From contig NC_135567.1 of assembly GCF_964340395.1 (NCBI RefSeq), forward strand, positions 17,434,306-17,498,305: 64,000 nt of DNA. The letters run 5' to 3'. Shown piece by piece: positions 13,301 to 27,510 of the stretch. The stretch's first letter is position 1. Every line of letters starts with the position of its first letter. Under the pieces are notes generated by a model. The model was not told where the DNA came from, did not search any database, and saw nothing but the letters and a program-made list of their open reading frames with translations. Origin of the DNA: Glandiceps talaboti (Eukaryota; Hemichordata; Enteropneusta; Spengelidae). A program made the position numbers and the translations under genes.

Positions 13301-16300
13301 GTTGTGCTGTTCTGATCCGAGCCAGGGGTAATAATTGTAAAGCGCTTTGAACACGGAGTGGGAAAGCGCTATATAAGAACCCAACATTGACATTATTAAC
13401 AATCTGGTATTGGATTCATGAGGTGTAGATAGTGTTTTTATATTTCATGTATTGAAATGTTTGATAACATTATAAATTGTCCTTGTTTTCCAGTTGTCTT
13501 CCGATATAGAAACGTTAAAAAGCAGTAACGTTCAGCTACGGAATATAGGAGAAGAATTATGGAATCAGTTAAGTGAAATATCAGGCAAGGTAAGAATTTA
13601 TCTATTGATTCCTTGTAGAAGTTATTACCGTTAGATTTTATTTAAACTCCAAGACTGTTTACACACAGTGTCAAGAAATTGTCATCAGTTCTATAGACTA
13701 GCCAGAAAACACTCCAACAGGCATCACCCCCCCTCCCCCCAACCCCCCACCCCTGAATGGCAGCCATATTTGTTGTTAAAGTTCACAATATGCATCATAA
13801 CTTTGGAGGGATAATGCATAGTGACTCCATTCAAGTGCCTACACCCATATTATCAAATATCAAATGTGTTTCTTTGTTTTTTCGCTTCCAGTCCTATTGT
13901 CATATCAGAGAGCATTTTAACTTGAGATATTTTTATATTTTGTTATTTTTACAGAATTTTCCATTGCCTCCAGTGTTAATGACATCACAAAGATCCAAGG
14001 TATCTCCAACACGTAAAGAAACACCAAAGTCTCCAACTATGACAGTTATACACGTGTAAGTAAACAAATTATCAAAATCAAAAATTACCGCTAAAGCAAG
14101 TATCATTCACCAAAAAACTATATGATGTAACATAAAGCTGTTACCGTTCAATGACTCTGTTTGATGCAACCACGCAGAAACCAATATGAAACTGTATGTT
14201 CTACACTAAGATAACAAAATTGTAATTGCATGCTATATTTTCTCTAAAGAAAATAAACCATTAATAGTCTGTTATCAACTGGTCATTAATAATCAGTTAT
14301 TGACTGGCCATTAATAATCTGATATTGACTGGTCATTAATGATTTATTATCGAATTATCATTAATTATGTTTTATCGAATTGTAGGTGTGGTTTATGTAA
14401 GGAGACAACAGATCAACATTTATTAGCGTTATGTGATATATTATATATTATTGACTGATTATTGATTAATAATATATTATCAACTGTCATTAATAATCTG
14501 CTATTGACCTGTAGGTGCGGTTTATGTGAGGAGACAACAGATCAGTGTTTAATAGCTTTATGTGATTCATGTCATTATTGACTGTCATTAATATTCTATT
14601 ATTGACTGGTTATTAATAATCTATTATCAACCAGTCATTAATAATATGTTATCAACTGGTTATTAATAATCTGTTATCAACTGGTTATTAATAATCTGTT
14701 AATGACTGGTCATTGATAATCCATTATGACTGGTTATTAATAATATGTTATCAACTGGTTATTAATAATATGTTATCAACTGGTTATTAATAATCTGTTA
14801 ATGACTGGTCATTGATAATCCATTATGACTGGTCATTAATAATCTGTTATCAACTGGTTATTAATAATCTGTTATCAACTGGTTATTAATAATCTGTTAA
14901 TGACTGGTCATTGATAATCCATTATGACTGGTTATTAATAATATGTTATCAACTGGTCATTAATAATCTGTTATCAACTGGTCATTAATAATCTGTTATT
15001 GACCTGTAGGTGCGGTTTATGTGAGGAGACAACAGATCAGCATTTATTAGCGTTATGTGATACATGTAAAAAGTATTATCACTTAGGATGTCTTGATCCA
15101 CCTCTTAGTAGAATGCCAAAGAAAACAACCTACAGTGGCTGGTAAGTGATAAAATGTATTATTATACCTGTGTTCTACCCAGGATAGATTGCAAGAATGG
15201 TGGCTAATTTGCATAAAAATTTACATTTGTACATATAAATAACATGGTAATTTGCATATTGGTTTGCACAGTAATCAGCATATAAATAGCATATTAATTC
15301 ACATATTGGTTTGTGAAAATATGAATTAGTATACCAGTGTTCTACCCAGGATACATTGCAAGGATGGAGGCTAATTTGCATATTAATTTACATTTAAATA
15401 GCATAGTAATTTACATATTGGTTTGTGGAATTATTTGTTATTAGGCCTAATAAAAAAAATTGTGTGGTTCCGATTACACTCAATTTTAGAATAGGTGGGT
15501 TTGATAGAATAATTATTTTATATTTTTCTTCATGTGTGAGTGTCTGGTTCAGCTAGTTATGTTTTCCGTTGTTTGCCATATGGTCTCTGTGTTATTTATT
15601 TCTTCTCATCAAATGTACAGTCACTACAGATTGGAAGAACAGTTTTTATGTTGTCTTTTTAACTTGATGTCAGTTTCCGCATCCACTATTTCTTGCAAGA
15701 CTTCACAATTTTCGCAATATTATTATTTTTTTCTTGAATACGTAAAAGAAAAGTTTAGGATCGGCTTGAAAAATGAGCTGGGGTTGGATAACCGGAACCA
15801 AACATTTTAACAACTTTTTTCAGGTCTTATAGTACGTCATACACAAGCCAAGTTATTGTGTTTGAACAGAAAATACATGTCATATTTAATAATGATATAA
15901 TCATTATATTTGGTTGCTAGGCAATGTTCTGAATGTTGTAGCAGTGAGAGTGATGCATCAGCTCCAGATGTTGTCATGGAAACACCACAAGAGGGAGACA
16001 AAACTCGGAGAAGTCGTCGTCAGATCAGAGAACCCAATAAATTCACACCAATTCAGGCGTTGTATATAGATGTGAAAAAGATGCAGTCGGTAAATAATTA
16101 ATGTGAACAATGTCCATATCATACATACATACATACCTACATACATACATACATACATACATACATACATACATACATACATACATACATACATACTTGC
16201 ATACATACATACATACATACATACACATACATACATACATACATACATACATACATACATACATACATACATCCAATTCGAGGCATACATACATCCATAC

Positions 16301-19300
16301 ATCCATACATACATACATACATACATACAGACAGACAGACAGACAGACAGACAAAGACAGACAGACACACATGTTATTTGTCTGTATATTTAAGTAGGTC
16401 ATTTGTTGTTTCTTTGTGTTTGTGTATTTGTTTGGTTTGTTTGTTTGTTTTGTCCACTTATATTTATATAATGTATTTTGTAAATCCTTTATAATTTTTT
16501 CTATTCTGTCAATCTTGCAATATACTCAATTTGACCAGCAGCCCCAGTAATTAGTAATTCCTAATTCCTAAGATTGTAAAAGGAGATGGACTCGACTAGT
16601 TGCAAAGACAACTATTTTTCGTCTCCCTTTCCCATGTTTGATTACTTCATATATTGTAGAACTGTTATATATGTATATATATTTTGGGGAATAAAGATTA
16701 TTATTATCACTTAGTGCCAATTTCTCTACACTGTGGGAGTGTAATTTCGGCATCTGAAATGGAATATTACTACCGGCACATTATAAAAGTAACGAACATT
16801 CGATTTCTTGTTCGACACCACAACTTCCGCTTCACACACTTCACATACCTTACTATAGGCACTTGTGAGAATAGATCAGTGTTCTATTTTGACCCTCTAG
16901 CTAGTGGCAAAATGCTATCGCATATACCGAAAATTAACTGGGGTCCAGTGAACACTGTATTGTGTTCATTTCACTGTGAGATATAATATGAATTGCAGCA
17001 ATATCCTTAGCCCTAAAAAACATAATTATTTTCCAAATGGTCTCTGTGTTATTTATTTCTTCCCATCAGATGTACAGCTATTACAGATTGGAAGAACAGT
17101 TCATTTCACTGTGAGATATTTTCTGGTACATAGTTTGGCAGACAGGGTGAATTAACATTAATATTATTTTAAATATTTTACAGCATAAAGGATCTAAAAG
17201 AAAGAAATACAAAAAAGGATTTAAAGCCAAGAGAAAACTTGAACCTGATGATGACGATGATGATGAAGAGGACAGTATAGTCTTGGTAGGTCAAAGGTCA
17301 TACAGGTTAAAGGTCAAACATGACAGTATAGTCTTGGTAGGTTAATCCACTTTCTTACTGGGGTGGGGGTGGGGGTGGATGGGGGTATTTGTCTATACAA
17401 AAAAACTGCAATTTGGGAAAAATGGCCATATAGTATATTTTGGAATGGGTGCTTCCTAATTAGCTTTACTATGTCTTCTACATAAATAAAATGAATTGAA
17501 ACAGTATACACAAAGTCCATGTCGATACCTCACTAATTACAAAAAAACCTAATATAACGTGTAAAAAAATTGTTGGATGAAAATTTTATTTAAGTAAGTG
17601 ATATGTTAATATGATTTGTATACCTAATGTCTTATTTGAAAATAATGTTTATTTGTTTTTTTCCTTTGATAGTATAAATGATTTGAGTCTTTGTTAAACT
17701 TTTCCATGTTCTAAATGTGTTTGTTGTGTGACCTCTGACCTTGCACTATATGTTTTCAGCCACCAGCAAAGAAGGAACGCCAAAAACCAGCGCCACGGAA
17801 ACCCAGAGATGTTGATAAACGAACTGAATGTGATACATGTCATCAATCAGGTGATAACAGTACTTTGGTCAGGTAAATGATGTCTATATCAATATATCTA
17901 TTATCACCCGTACAATTAGTGGTCAATTCTTAGTACCTTCAATAGCATTTTACGTCATGCTAGAGAGTCAAAATAGAACAAGAAGGTTGACTTATTCTCA
18001 GTACCTGTAATAGCATTTCATCTCATGCTAGAGGGTCAAAATAGAACAAGAAGGTTGACTTATTCTCAGTACCTGCAATATCATTTTACCTCATACTAGA
18101 GAGTCTAAATAGAACAAGAAGGTTGACTTATTCTCGGTACCTGTAATAGCATTTTACCTCATACTAGAGGGTCAAAATAGAACAAGAAGGTTGACTTATT
18201 CTCAGTACCTGTAATAACATTTTACCTCATGCTAGAGGGTCAAAATAGAACAAGAAGGTCGACTTATTCTCCACTAATAAGATAACACTAATGCAAGAAT
18301 GTGGGATTGAGACATTTGCCTTTAAGTCAATATTACATTTATTCTGTCATCAAGAAAAATACATGTGCAGTGATTAAGGGAATAATGTACAGAAGTCATT
18401 ATTCTATATATTGACCAGCCATCTATATGATAATACAGTTAACAGGTCAATAATAAATATATCTCAAGTCAATATAATGTGTATTGCCACTTCTGAGAAG
18501 AGTTAATATATATAGTCAATATAGCATTTATTATCTCGTCAAAAAAAGTACATATGCAGTGATTAATATATATCAACAAGATATATATTGCCCAGCCATC
18601 TATATGATAATACAGTTAACAGGTCAATAATAAATATATCTCAAGTCAATATAATGTGTATTGCCACTTCTGAGAAGAGTTAATATATATAGTCAATATA
18701 GCATTTATTATCTCGTCAAAAAAAGTACATATGCAGTGATTAATATATATCAACAAGATATATATTGCCCAGCCATCTATATGATAATACAGTTAACAGG
18801 TCAATAATAAATATATCTCAAGTCAATATAATGTGTATTGCCACTTCTGAGAAGAGTTAATATGATGTATATAGTCAATATAGCATTTATTATCTCGTCA
18901 AAAAAAGTACATATGCAGTGATTAATGTACAGAAGTCAATAAGATATATATTGCCCAGCCAGCTATATGATAATACAGTGAACAGGTCAATAATATGTAT
19001 ATGTATTGTTACTGTCTTAAGTCAATATAACATTTATTATCTCATCAAGAAATGTTCATGTGAAATAATCAGTTGAATAATACACAGAAATCAGAAGGCT
19101 ATGAATTGTTATACTAGTATACAGCTAAGGAACAATGTTGTAATAGAGAACTTGCAATCCAGACTGAGCATGCTCAGATGCAAAGGACTATGGGATTATC
19201 TGTCGTTATCGTACTATCTTATCTGGAGCTACTGATAAAATAAACCTCCCACAATGGTCAAGCTAAATATGAGTTGATCATTCCTGGTTATAAACAATTG

Positions 19301-20158
19301 AATAACATTGTTTACAATACTAATTGATTAGTATTTATTACCACATTTCCCATGATGCAACATTCAACATGGCAGGTTTGCAAGTTCCCTATTGGAGCTT
19401 TAGTTTAATAAATTGTACATTCATTTTATGGTAATATTTGAAAGTGTTGATTAATTCAATATTTTACAATTTCTTGTAGATGCGATGAGTGTAAGAAGTG
19501 TTACCACTTTGGATGTTTAGATCCTCCATGTAAGAAGTCGCCTAAACAAGCTGGTTATATGTGGCTATGTGAAGAATGCGACTCTACACCAACGGTAAGA
19601 ATTATTATAGTACTATGTGGAAATAGTAAATTAGTGTATGGATTTGAGTATGTGTATGTGTCTATGCCTGTGTGTGTCTGTGTTTGTGTCTCTATGTATG
19701 TATGTATGTATGTATGTATGTATGTATGTATGTATGTATGTACGTACGTACGTACGTACGTACATACGTATGTACGTACGTACGTATGTATGTATGTGTG
19801 TGTTGATGCCTGTATGTGTGTCTGTCTGTGCATATGCCTGTGTCTTTCTGTGTATGTATGTATGTATGTATGTATGTATGTATGTATGTATGTATGTATG
19901 TATGTATACATGCATGCATGCATGCATGTATGTATGTATGTATGTATGTATGTATGTATGTATGTATGTATGTATGCATGTATGTATGTATGCATGTATG
20001 TATGTATGTATGTGTGTATGTATGTCAGTGTATGTATGTATGCATGTATGTATGTATGTATGTATGTATGTATGTATGTATGTGTGTATGTATGTCAGTG
20101 TATGTATGTATGTATGTATGTATGTATGTATGTATGTATGTATGTATGTATGTATGTA

Positions 20159-20189
<31 letters not shown>

Positions 20190-20448
20190 ATGTATGTATG
20201 TATGTATGTATGTATGTATGTATGTATGTATGTATGTATGTATGTATGTATGTATGTATGTATGTATGTATGTAGGTATGTATGTATGTATGTATGTATG
20301 TATGTATGTATGTATGTATGTATGTATGTATGTATGTATGCATGTATGTATGTATGTATGTATGTATGTATGTATGTATGTGTGTATGTATGTCAGTGTA
20401 TGTATGTATGTATGTATGTATGTATGTATGTATGTATGTATGTATGTA

Positions 20449-20495
<47 letters not shown>

Positions 20496-21593
20496 ATGTA
20501 TGTATGTATGTATGTATGTATGTATGTATGTATGTATGTATGTATGTATGTATGTATGTATGTATGTATGTATGTATGTATGTATGTATGTATGTATGTA
20601 TGTATGTATGTATGCATGCATGCATGCATGCATGCATGCATGCATGCATGCATGCATGCATGCATGCATGCATGCATGCATGCATGCATGCATGCATGCA
20701 TGCATGCATGCATGCATGCATGCATGCATGCATGCATGCATGCATGCATGTATGTATGTATGTATGCATGCATGCATGCATGCATGTATGTATGTATGTA
20801 TGTATGTATGCATGCATGTATGTATGTATGCATGCATGCATGCATGTATGTATGTATGTATGTATGTATGTATGTATGTATGTATGCATGTATGTATGCA
20901 TGTATGTATGTATGTATGTATGTATGTATGTATGTATGTATGTATGTATGTATGTATGCATGTACATATATTTATTACATATTTAACTATTAAAACTACA
21001 TAAATTGATATTCTTTATTTATCCTGTGGTCATTTTAATCCTTAGTAATAATAAATACTTGTAAATCATTCTTAAACACAATGTTGTCATCATCCTGATA
21101 AGAGCAGTTAGACGTTTTCAGATATTCCACTAACTCACACCGCAAATCATCCGGTGCAGTGTTAGTGAAATCATCCACCTCCGTGATAAAATCTAACAGA
21201 AGACTTCCTATTTTAGAGTTCTCTTTAAAACATTGGTTGATGTAGAAATAAGACGGCAGGATGGTTGTTTTGTACTTAATCTTGTTTCTTTCTAAGATGT
21301 CTTGTATGTTTTTACCGGTTGTGTACGTACATCCATCGCTTTGCAGTAGTCGGTCACCGAATTCACGCCAAATGTTTTCCCAGCCTCCATTGCCTGTTAA
21401 CAATAGAAACAAGGGAATGGATACTTTTACAATGTTTTATAAGCCATCATTGCATGTTTCCATAGAAACAAGGTAAAAAGGAAAATGTACAATAGATTGG
21501 AGTAACAGTAAATACATACATACGTACATACATACATACGTACGTACGTACGTACGTACGTACGTACGTACATACATACATACATACATACAT

Positions 21594-21629
<36 letters not shown>

Positions 21630-24600
21630 GTACGTACGTACATACGTATGTACTACGTACGTACGTACGTACGTACGTACGTACATGCATGCATGCATGC
21701 ATGCATGCATACATACATACATACATACATACATACATCCATACATACATACATACATACATACACACATATATGCATACATACATACATACATACATAC
21801 ATCCATACATCCATACATCCATACATACATACATACATACATACATACATACATACATACATACATACATACACACACACATACACACATACATACATAC
21901 ATACATAGATATATACATACATACATACATACATGTACATACTCCCACACACACATACACTTACTAGACACTTGTAATAGTACCATAATACCATTAGTTT
22001 TCAAATACTTGTAGTAAAACTGCAATATAGTATTCTCTGTGTTGTCCACATAGTACAGCATTTGTATCATATGCACCAAGTCAAACTGAGACTGCTCAGT
22101 TGATGCCTGAAAATATACAAAAATAAATACTTTTAGATAACAAGGCTTCTAAACACTGTGTCCCTATGTACAAACTTTCAAAATGCTATTAGGGATGTAA
22201 AGATGAGTTGGGATTGATAAACTACCCAGGTAGTTGAGTCTTAGGTTTACTAAGATAGACACAAACTAAAACTATTATCACTATGTTGATACAACTATGG
22301 AGAGGTGTCTCAGAAAACTAGTTTATTGGGGGGGGGGGGGGGGGGTAGATTTCAAATAACTGGGATGGATGTGAGGGGATGAGGGTGTTGCTTTGGTGGC
22401 TGTTACATTTCAAAATATGTAGAATTGCATATGACAGCCCCAAAAAGTGTTAATTTGCATATTATGTTTATTAATTTATATATTTGTCTTACTATACACC
22501 TGGTTATTGCATAAAGATCTTACCATGTACTCTTCAGCAGTTTGATTCCTCCAATCAAAATCCACGATGTCCAGTGCTTTATGTTCCTTCACATTGGATT
22601 TGTATTTCTTCATTTGATCCACACTTGGTTCAATGACACAGTTGTAAATATTTTGATATCGCTTAGCAACAGTACCCAGAATATGAATATCTATCTCTCC
22701 TGCAATCAAGTATTTATATGTATGTTAATATCGCTTTGCAACTGTACCCCAAATCTGAATTTTCATTTCTCTTGCAATGACATGATAGTAATTATTTGTT
22801 ATCTCTTAGCAACAGTGTTTACAATCTGAATATATATCTCTCCGTCAATAGCCCAACAGCAACTGTACCCCTAATCTGAATATCTATCTTTCCTTGAATG
22901 ACACAATATTGCAACTCTCCCTCAAATCTGAATATGTATCTCTCCTTCAATAACACAATGCAACTGTACCCCTAATCTGAATATCTATCTCTCCTTCAAT
23001 GACACAACAGCAACTGTACCCCTAATCTGAATATCTATCTCTCCTTCAATGACACAACAGCAACTGTACCCCTAGTCTGAATATTTATCTCTCCTTCAAT
23101 AACACAATGGGAACTGTCCCCCAAATCTGAATATGTATCTCTCCTTCAATAACACAATGGGAACTGTCCCCCAAATCTGAATATGTATCTCTCCTTGACT
23201 GACAATATTTTAGCTATTAGTAGCCAATAAAAATGAGAGTAACATACCCGATCCACTGCCAACACCCAGTACTGTCAATTTTTTGTCGTTGCTTGTGTCG
23301 GATAATTTGTCAGTTATTTCCGTTATCCCTACTTCCACCCAATCCGTCATTACTTTGTGTTCATCCGATACTTGTAGGAATTCCTTGAAAGATTGGAGGT
23401 AGCGTGGTGCATTACTGGACAGACTCTTCATTGTTGTCATGGTGATTCTAGGAAGTAACAATAAACATACCTAGTGTATTAGTGTCTGCATACATTATGT
23501 TGACATGGTGATTCTGGGAAGTAACAATTAATATACCCAGTGTATTAGTTTCTGCATACATTATGTTGTCATGGTGATTCTGGGAAGTAACAATTAGCAT
23601 ACTAGTGTATTAGTTTCTGCATACATTATGTTGTCATGGTGATTCTGGAAAGTAACAATCAACATGTTGGTATGTTAGTGTGTGCATATATGATGTAGAC
23701 TCTCTCACCAGTCGACCCTTGAGAGCATCACTATTAGCTGTTTTGTATGTACCAATATCTACCGAATAATTGTACTAGAATATCATTGTAGTGCACGCCC
23801 TCATCGACTACATAAGGCTAATCATTTGTTAACATGTTACTGGATGCTCTGTGTTATTGTAATGTTTGCGTATATCTTATCCGAAGGCTGGATTACCGTG
23901 GCTTTATCAACAATTTGTGTACAAGTAAACACCATGGAGTATAAGTTTACACTGTAATAAATATAGAAACTCTCTGTATTGTTGCTAGGAGATAGTTTTA
24001 GCACGGGTTAAGACAGGTTTACTCGGACACTTGGTTGAATTTAGTTGTATTTATAAACCTTCGTGAAAGGTAAAATAACAGGAACATACATGTAGTAGAT
24101 ATACGTACTGCCCAGTGGTTAAAACAATGAGATGACTCCAAAACTCTCTGACAGACAGATTTGAACTACTAACCATACTTATAAGAAATAGTAGTACAAC
24201 ATAAGCAGTAAATAAAATTGATCAATTAATCAATCAAACAATCAATCAATTTCTATAGCGCCGATTTCCAGAGCAATTTTCTATTCAGTAGTGCTGACTG
24301 GCTAAAGCACACCGTATGCTTTGGTGAACAAATAAGTCTTCACTTTTGTTTTGAAACAATCCAGGCTGGAGGCTTGGTGAATGTCAAGTGGCAAAGAGTT
24401 CCATAGTTTGGGGGCGACATATGAGAATGAACGACCTCCATAGGTGACTTGTCTGTAATTTGTTGTTGCAAGCAGATTCTTGTTTGTAGAACGTAGAGTG
24501 CGACACGGTGTGTATGGCTGGAGAAGTACTCTGGAGTTAAGCCATGAAGGGCTTTATATGTCAACAGTAAAATTTTGTAATCAATCCTGAAACGAACTAG

Positions 24601-25497
24601 TAACCAATGCAGGCTGGTGAGAACTGGAGAAATGTGTTCAAACTTCTTGGTACGAGAGATGATCGTTGCAGCTGTATTTTGAGCACATTGTGATAGGTTT
24701 ATGGTGGTGTCAGGAAGTCTGTATAATAATGCATTACTGTAGTCAAGCTGATAGGATTACATGGAATAACATTAAAAAAAACATCAATAAATAAAGTGTA
24801 GGTGAACAGAACGAGTTCTTTACACTCACCTTCAAAGTCACTTGTCAGTTCTTCTTCTCAGAATAAAAACTCAGCTTGCGATGTGTTCTTCGTTAGGGAA
24901 TGATTTTTAAACTGAAATCTGCATCCAGTTGGGTCGCTATGACGATTTTCAAATGGATCTTGATGTCATATTTTGTATAATCAACTAATTAGCATAAATT
25001 AGCATACATTAGCATACAAGTTAAGGCTTCTCTTGAAGGAGGAAGTTCTGTTATCTGTTTGGTGACCTAAGGGGTCTTCTCAAAATGCGATTGATTGCGT
25101 GGTATTTTGTATTTCTGTTTTTTAGAAAGTGAATCAGAAAGTGAATTTTCCAATTTAGAATTATTTTATTTTCACTAATAGATGTTTAGTCGTTTTTCCC
25201 CCAATATCATCAGATATGCGTAGTCAGGATCAGTGAATTGTACCGTTACAGTTTCAGGAATCTCCAAGTTGTTAGTTTGAGTCTTTCTACTTCCATTTGT
25301 TAATGAGTGGCTGTAGTCCATGGGTAAGATTTGATCCTTCAATAAACCCTGCTATATAAATAGTGACCTGGTAGGATAGAGGTTGCACTTGCTTTATGTT
25401 AAAGACAGACAGACATAGGCAGAAACAGAGGAACAGAGACAAACAGAAAGAGATGGGCAGGGAAACAGGCAGGCAGGCAGACAGACAGACTGACAAT

Positions 25498-25581
<84 letters not shown>

Positions 25582-27479
25582 AGATTGTTTCTCAATATTG
25601 ACATTTTCAAATATGCTTAAAGTTCTTGTGATCTTTGGATTTAAGTATGGATTTGTTGCAGATAATTTCTCTATATTCAAATGACATTTTAATTTCATAA
25701 CTCAACATGTATCATAATGGAGCTTAATCATAAAAAGAGCCAAAAGAAAATCAAAAAAATATTATTTCTTCTTGTATGAATTACTTTATATAATATCAGT
25801 TTCAAAAGAATGTCTTCACTCAAAAAATACCCGCATATTGTCAGTTTATTTCTAAGAAATTCTGAAATAAATAGATTTTGATTAAAAACAGAAAATGTCA
25901 GGTATCTGTTTGTACGTGTTATAAAAGTAACCACTAATTGATCAGTTATATGGTTTCCATGACAACTTGATATTTGGGAAGTAAACCTTAAGTGTTTCAC
26001 GTTGGCATAAATAACGACACTGAATTAAGTTTAAATTTAGAGAAAAATTGAGAGAAAAAAGGAAAATTATTTTCCATGGCTTGTCATTATAAAAAAAATG
26101 TCATGTGTATTTTGGATGTATAGCTTTGGTCTTAGAAAGAATTTCTCCCCATTGTCAGTACTTAGGTATATTCACAGTGGTAGGCATTCAAATCAAAATT
26201 ACTGTGAGGTCGTCTTTATGTGACAACGTTTCCAGTACAAATGCTGATATCGCTTTCATTTTAATGCATCTGATCGACCGACAAGATATTCGTGACCGTC
26301 TGAAACACTGAAGACAGAACAATTAAAAAATGATGATGTTGCACATACGCAAACTTATGACACGGTGTAAGCGCGCACGTTATTACGTCATCATGAGATC
26401 ATTCCTGATATGAGGTCAAATTTGTTTATTTTCAACTTCTTGAGTTTTCAGTTATTTACACAATGTTGTTTTCATATCATTTCATTGCTGTTGGTATGGA
26501 CTTTGTTTTCGAATGAAAACGGATCATTTTAAAAACGGTCCTCTTTCAGTAGTTTTTTCAAATCGTTGTGTTTTCATGTATGCTTTTATTGTCTCCATGT
26601 AGACAGTAGATGTAAACACAGTAAATAGTTGCATTTTCACGTGCGTTTTTGTTGGTAGGAAGGTGTAAATGCAGCAAAATAGTTGCATTTTCATGTGCGT
26701 TTTTGTCGTCTACCTGTAGACGGTAGAAAGGTGTAAATGCAGCGAAATAGTTGCATTTTCATTTCATTTCAAACCGCATTGTAAAAATCAGATCCACATT
26801 CTTCTCAGAAATGAAAATTAATCAATTCATAAATACTAAATGCAGTAATATTTATGGAAAAAACTGAAAAAAGAAAGTTATTTTCTATACATGTCATTTG
26901 AATAGATATATTATGGGATGTATATCTTTGATATATTCAAAGAGTAGGTTCTACTAATCAAATCAAAATTACTGTCAATCTTGTATGGAAGTGAACGTTC
27001 ATCAGTTCTTCATTAGTAAAATATTATGTATTGAATAGTAAATTTTTGCTAACAAATTTGTAAATGCCGTATTTAACTAAATTTTGATAGGAATAAATAA
27101 AATGGAGTTGTTTCTTCCCTTCTGCTCTAAAATTAACCTGAATCACACAAAAAATTTACAGAAATCCTAAATTTTGTGGAAAAATGACGTTGCTATGAAA
27201 ATACTTGCAGTCTAATATTACTTACAGTGTAATATTTACTACTGAATACATCGATTAATAGCAGTGACTTATACATGTACCGGTACTTGATAGATGTATG
27301 ATTTTTGAGATTCAAAGTGTATATGTATGTATGTGTGTGTGTATGTATGTATGTGTGTATGTATGTATGTATGTATGTATGTATGTATGTATGTATGTGT
27401 ATGTATGTATGTGTGTATGTATGTATGTGTATGTATGTATGTATGTATGTATGTATGTATGTATGTATGTATGTATGTA

Positions 27480-27510
<31 letters not shown>

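Larger units (their letters stand above)
10840..14055 (+). other. PHF14: PHF14 exons 12-17: basic helix and coiled coil
   Basis: Exon 12 is Arg/Lys/Glu-rich. Exon 13 encodes the conserved KLMKKAELLGI segment. Exon 14 encodes FTAEFVNYYL. Exons 15-16 give a heptad-rich coiled coil, probably for oligomerisation. Exon 17 is a Ser/Pro/Lys linker leading into PHD3. The six exons are 76, 95, 97, 107, 96 and 101 nt. Confidence 0.88.
14260..15009 (+). repeat. GGTYATTAATAATCTGTTATC array in PHF14 intron 17
   Basis: About 25 units of 24-26 bp (ACTGGTTATTAATAATCTGT and variants) end exactly at the exon 18 acceptor (GACCTGTAG). Two truncated exon 18 copies are embedded. Confidence 0.92.
15010..16089 (+). 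other. PHF14: PHF14 exons 18-19: PHD3
   Basis: Exon 18 carries CGLC, CDTCK, YHLGCLDPPL and the first two bases of the TGG tryptophan codon. Exon 19 completes WQCSEC and continues into a basic RRSRRQIREP stretch matching the human protein. All PHD ligands are present. Two truncated copies of the exon 18 start lie upstream in the intron. Confidence 0.9.
17184..19594 (+). other. PHF14: PHF14 exons 20-22: basic/acidic linker and PHD4
   Basis: Exon 20 is a Lys-rich stretch followed by Asp/Glu. Exons 21-22 encode CDTC, RCDEC, YHFGCLDPP and WLCEEC, a complete PHD finger. The three exons total 330 nt and both outer boundaries are phase 0, so skipping or circularising them keeps the frame and removes PHD4 alone. 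Confidence 0.9.

Noticed and set aside
19555-21003. Long open frames of MYVC / HTYI / HACM repeats on both strands (up to about 450 codons)
   Set aside because: They are translations of the 4-base TATG/CATG microsatellite, open in every frame, without splice sites or homology.
25287-25698. Ser-Leu and Arg-Glu repeat frames
   Set aside because: They arise from the (AG)n run at 25498-25577.
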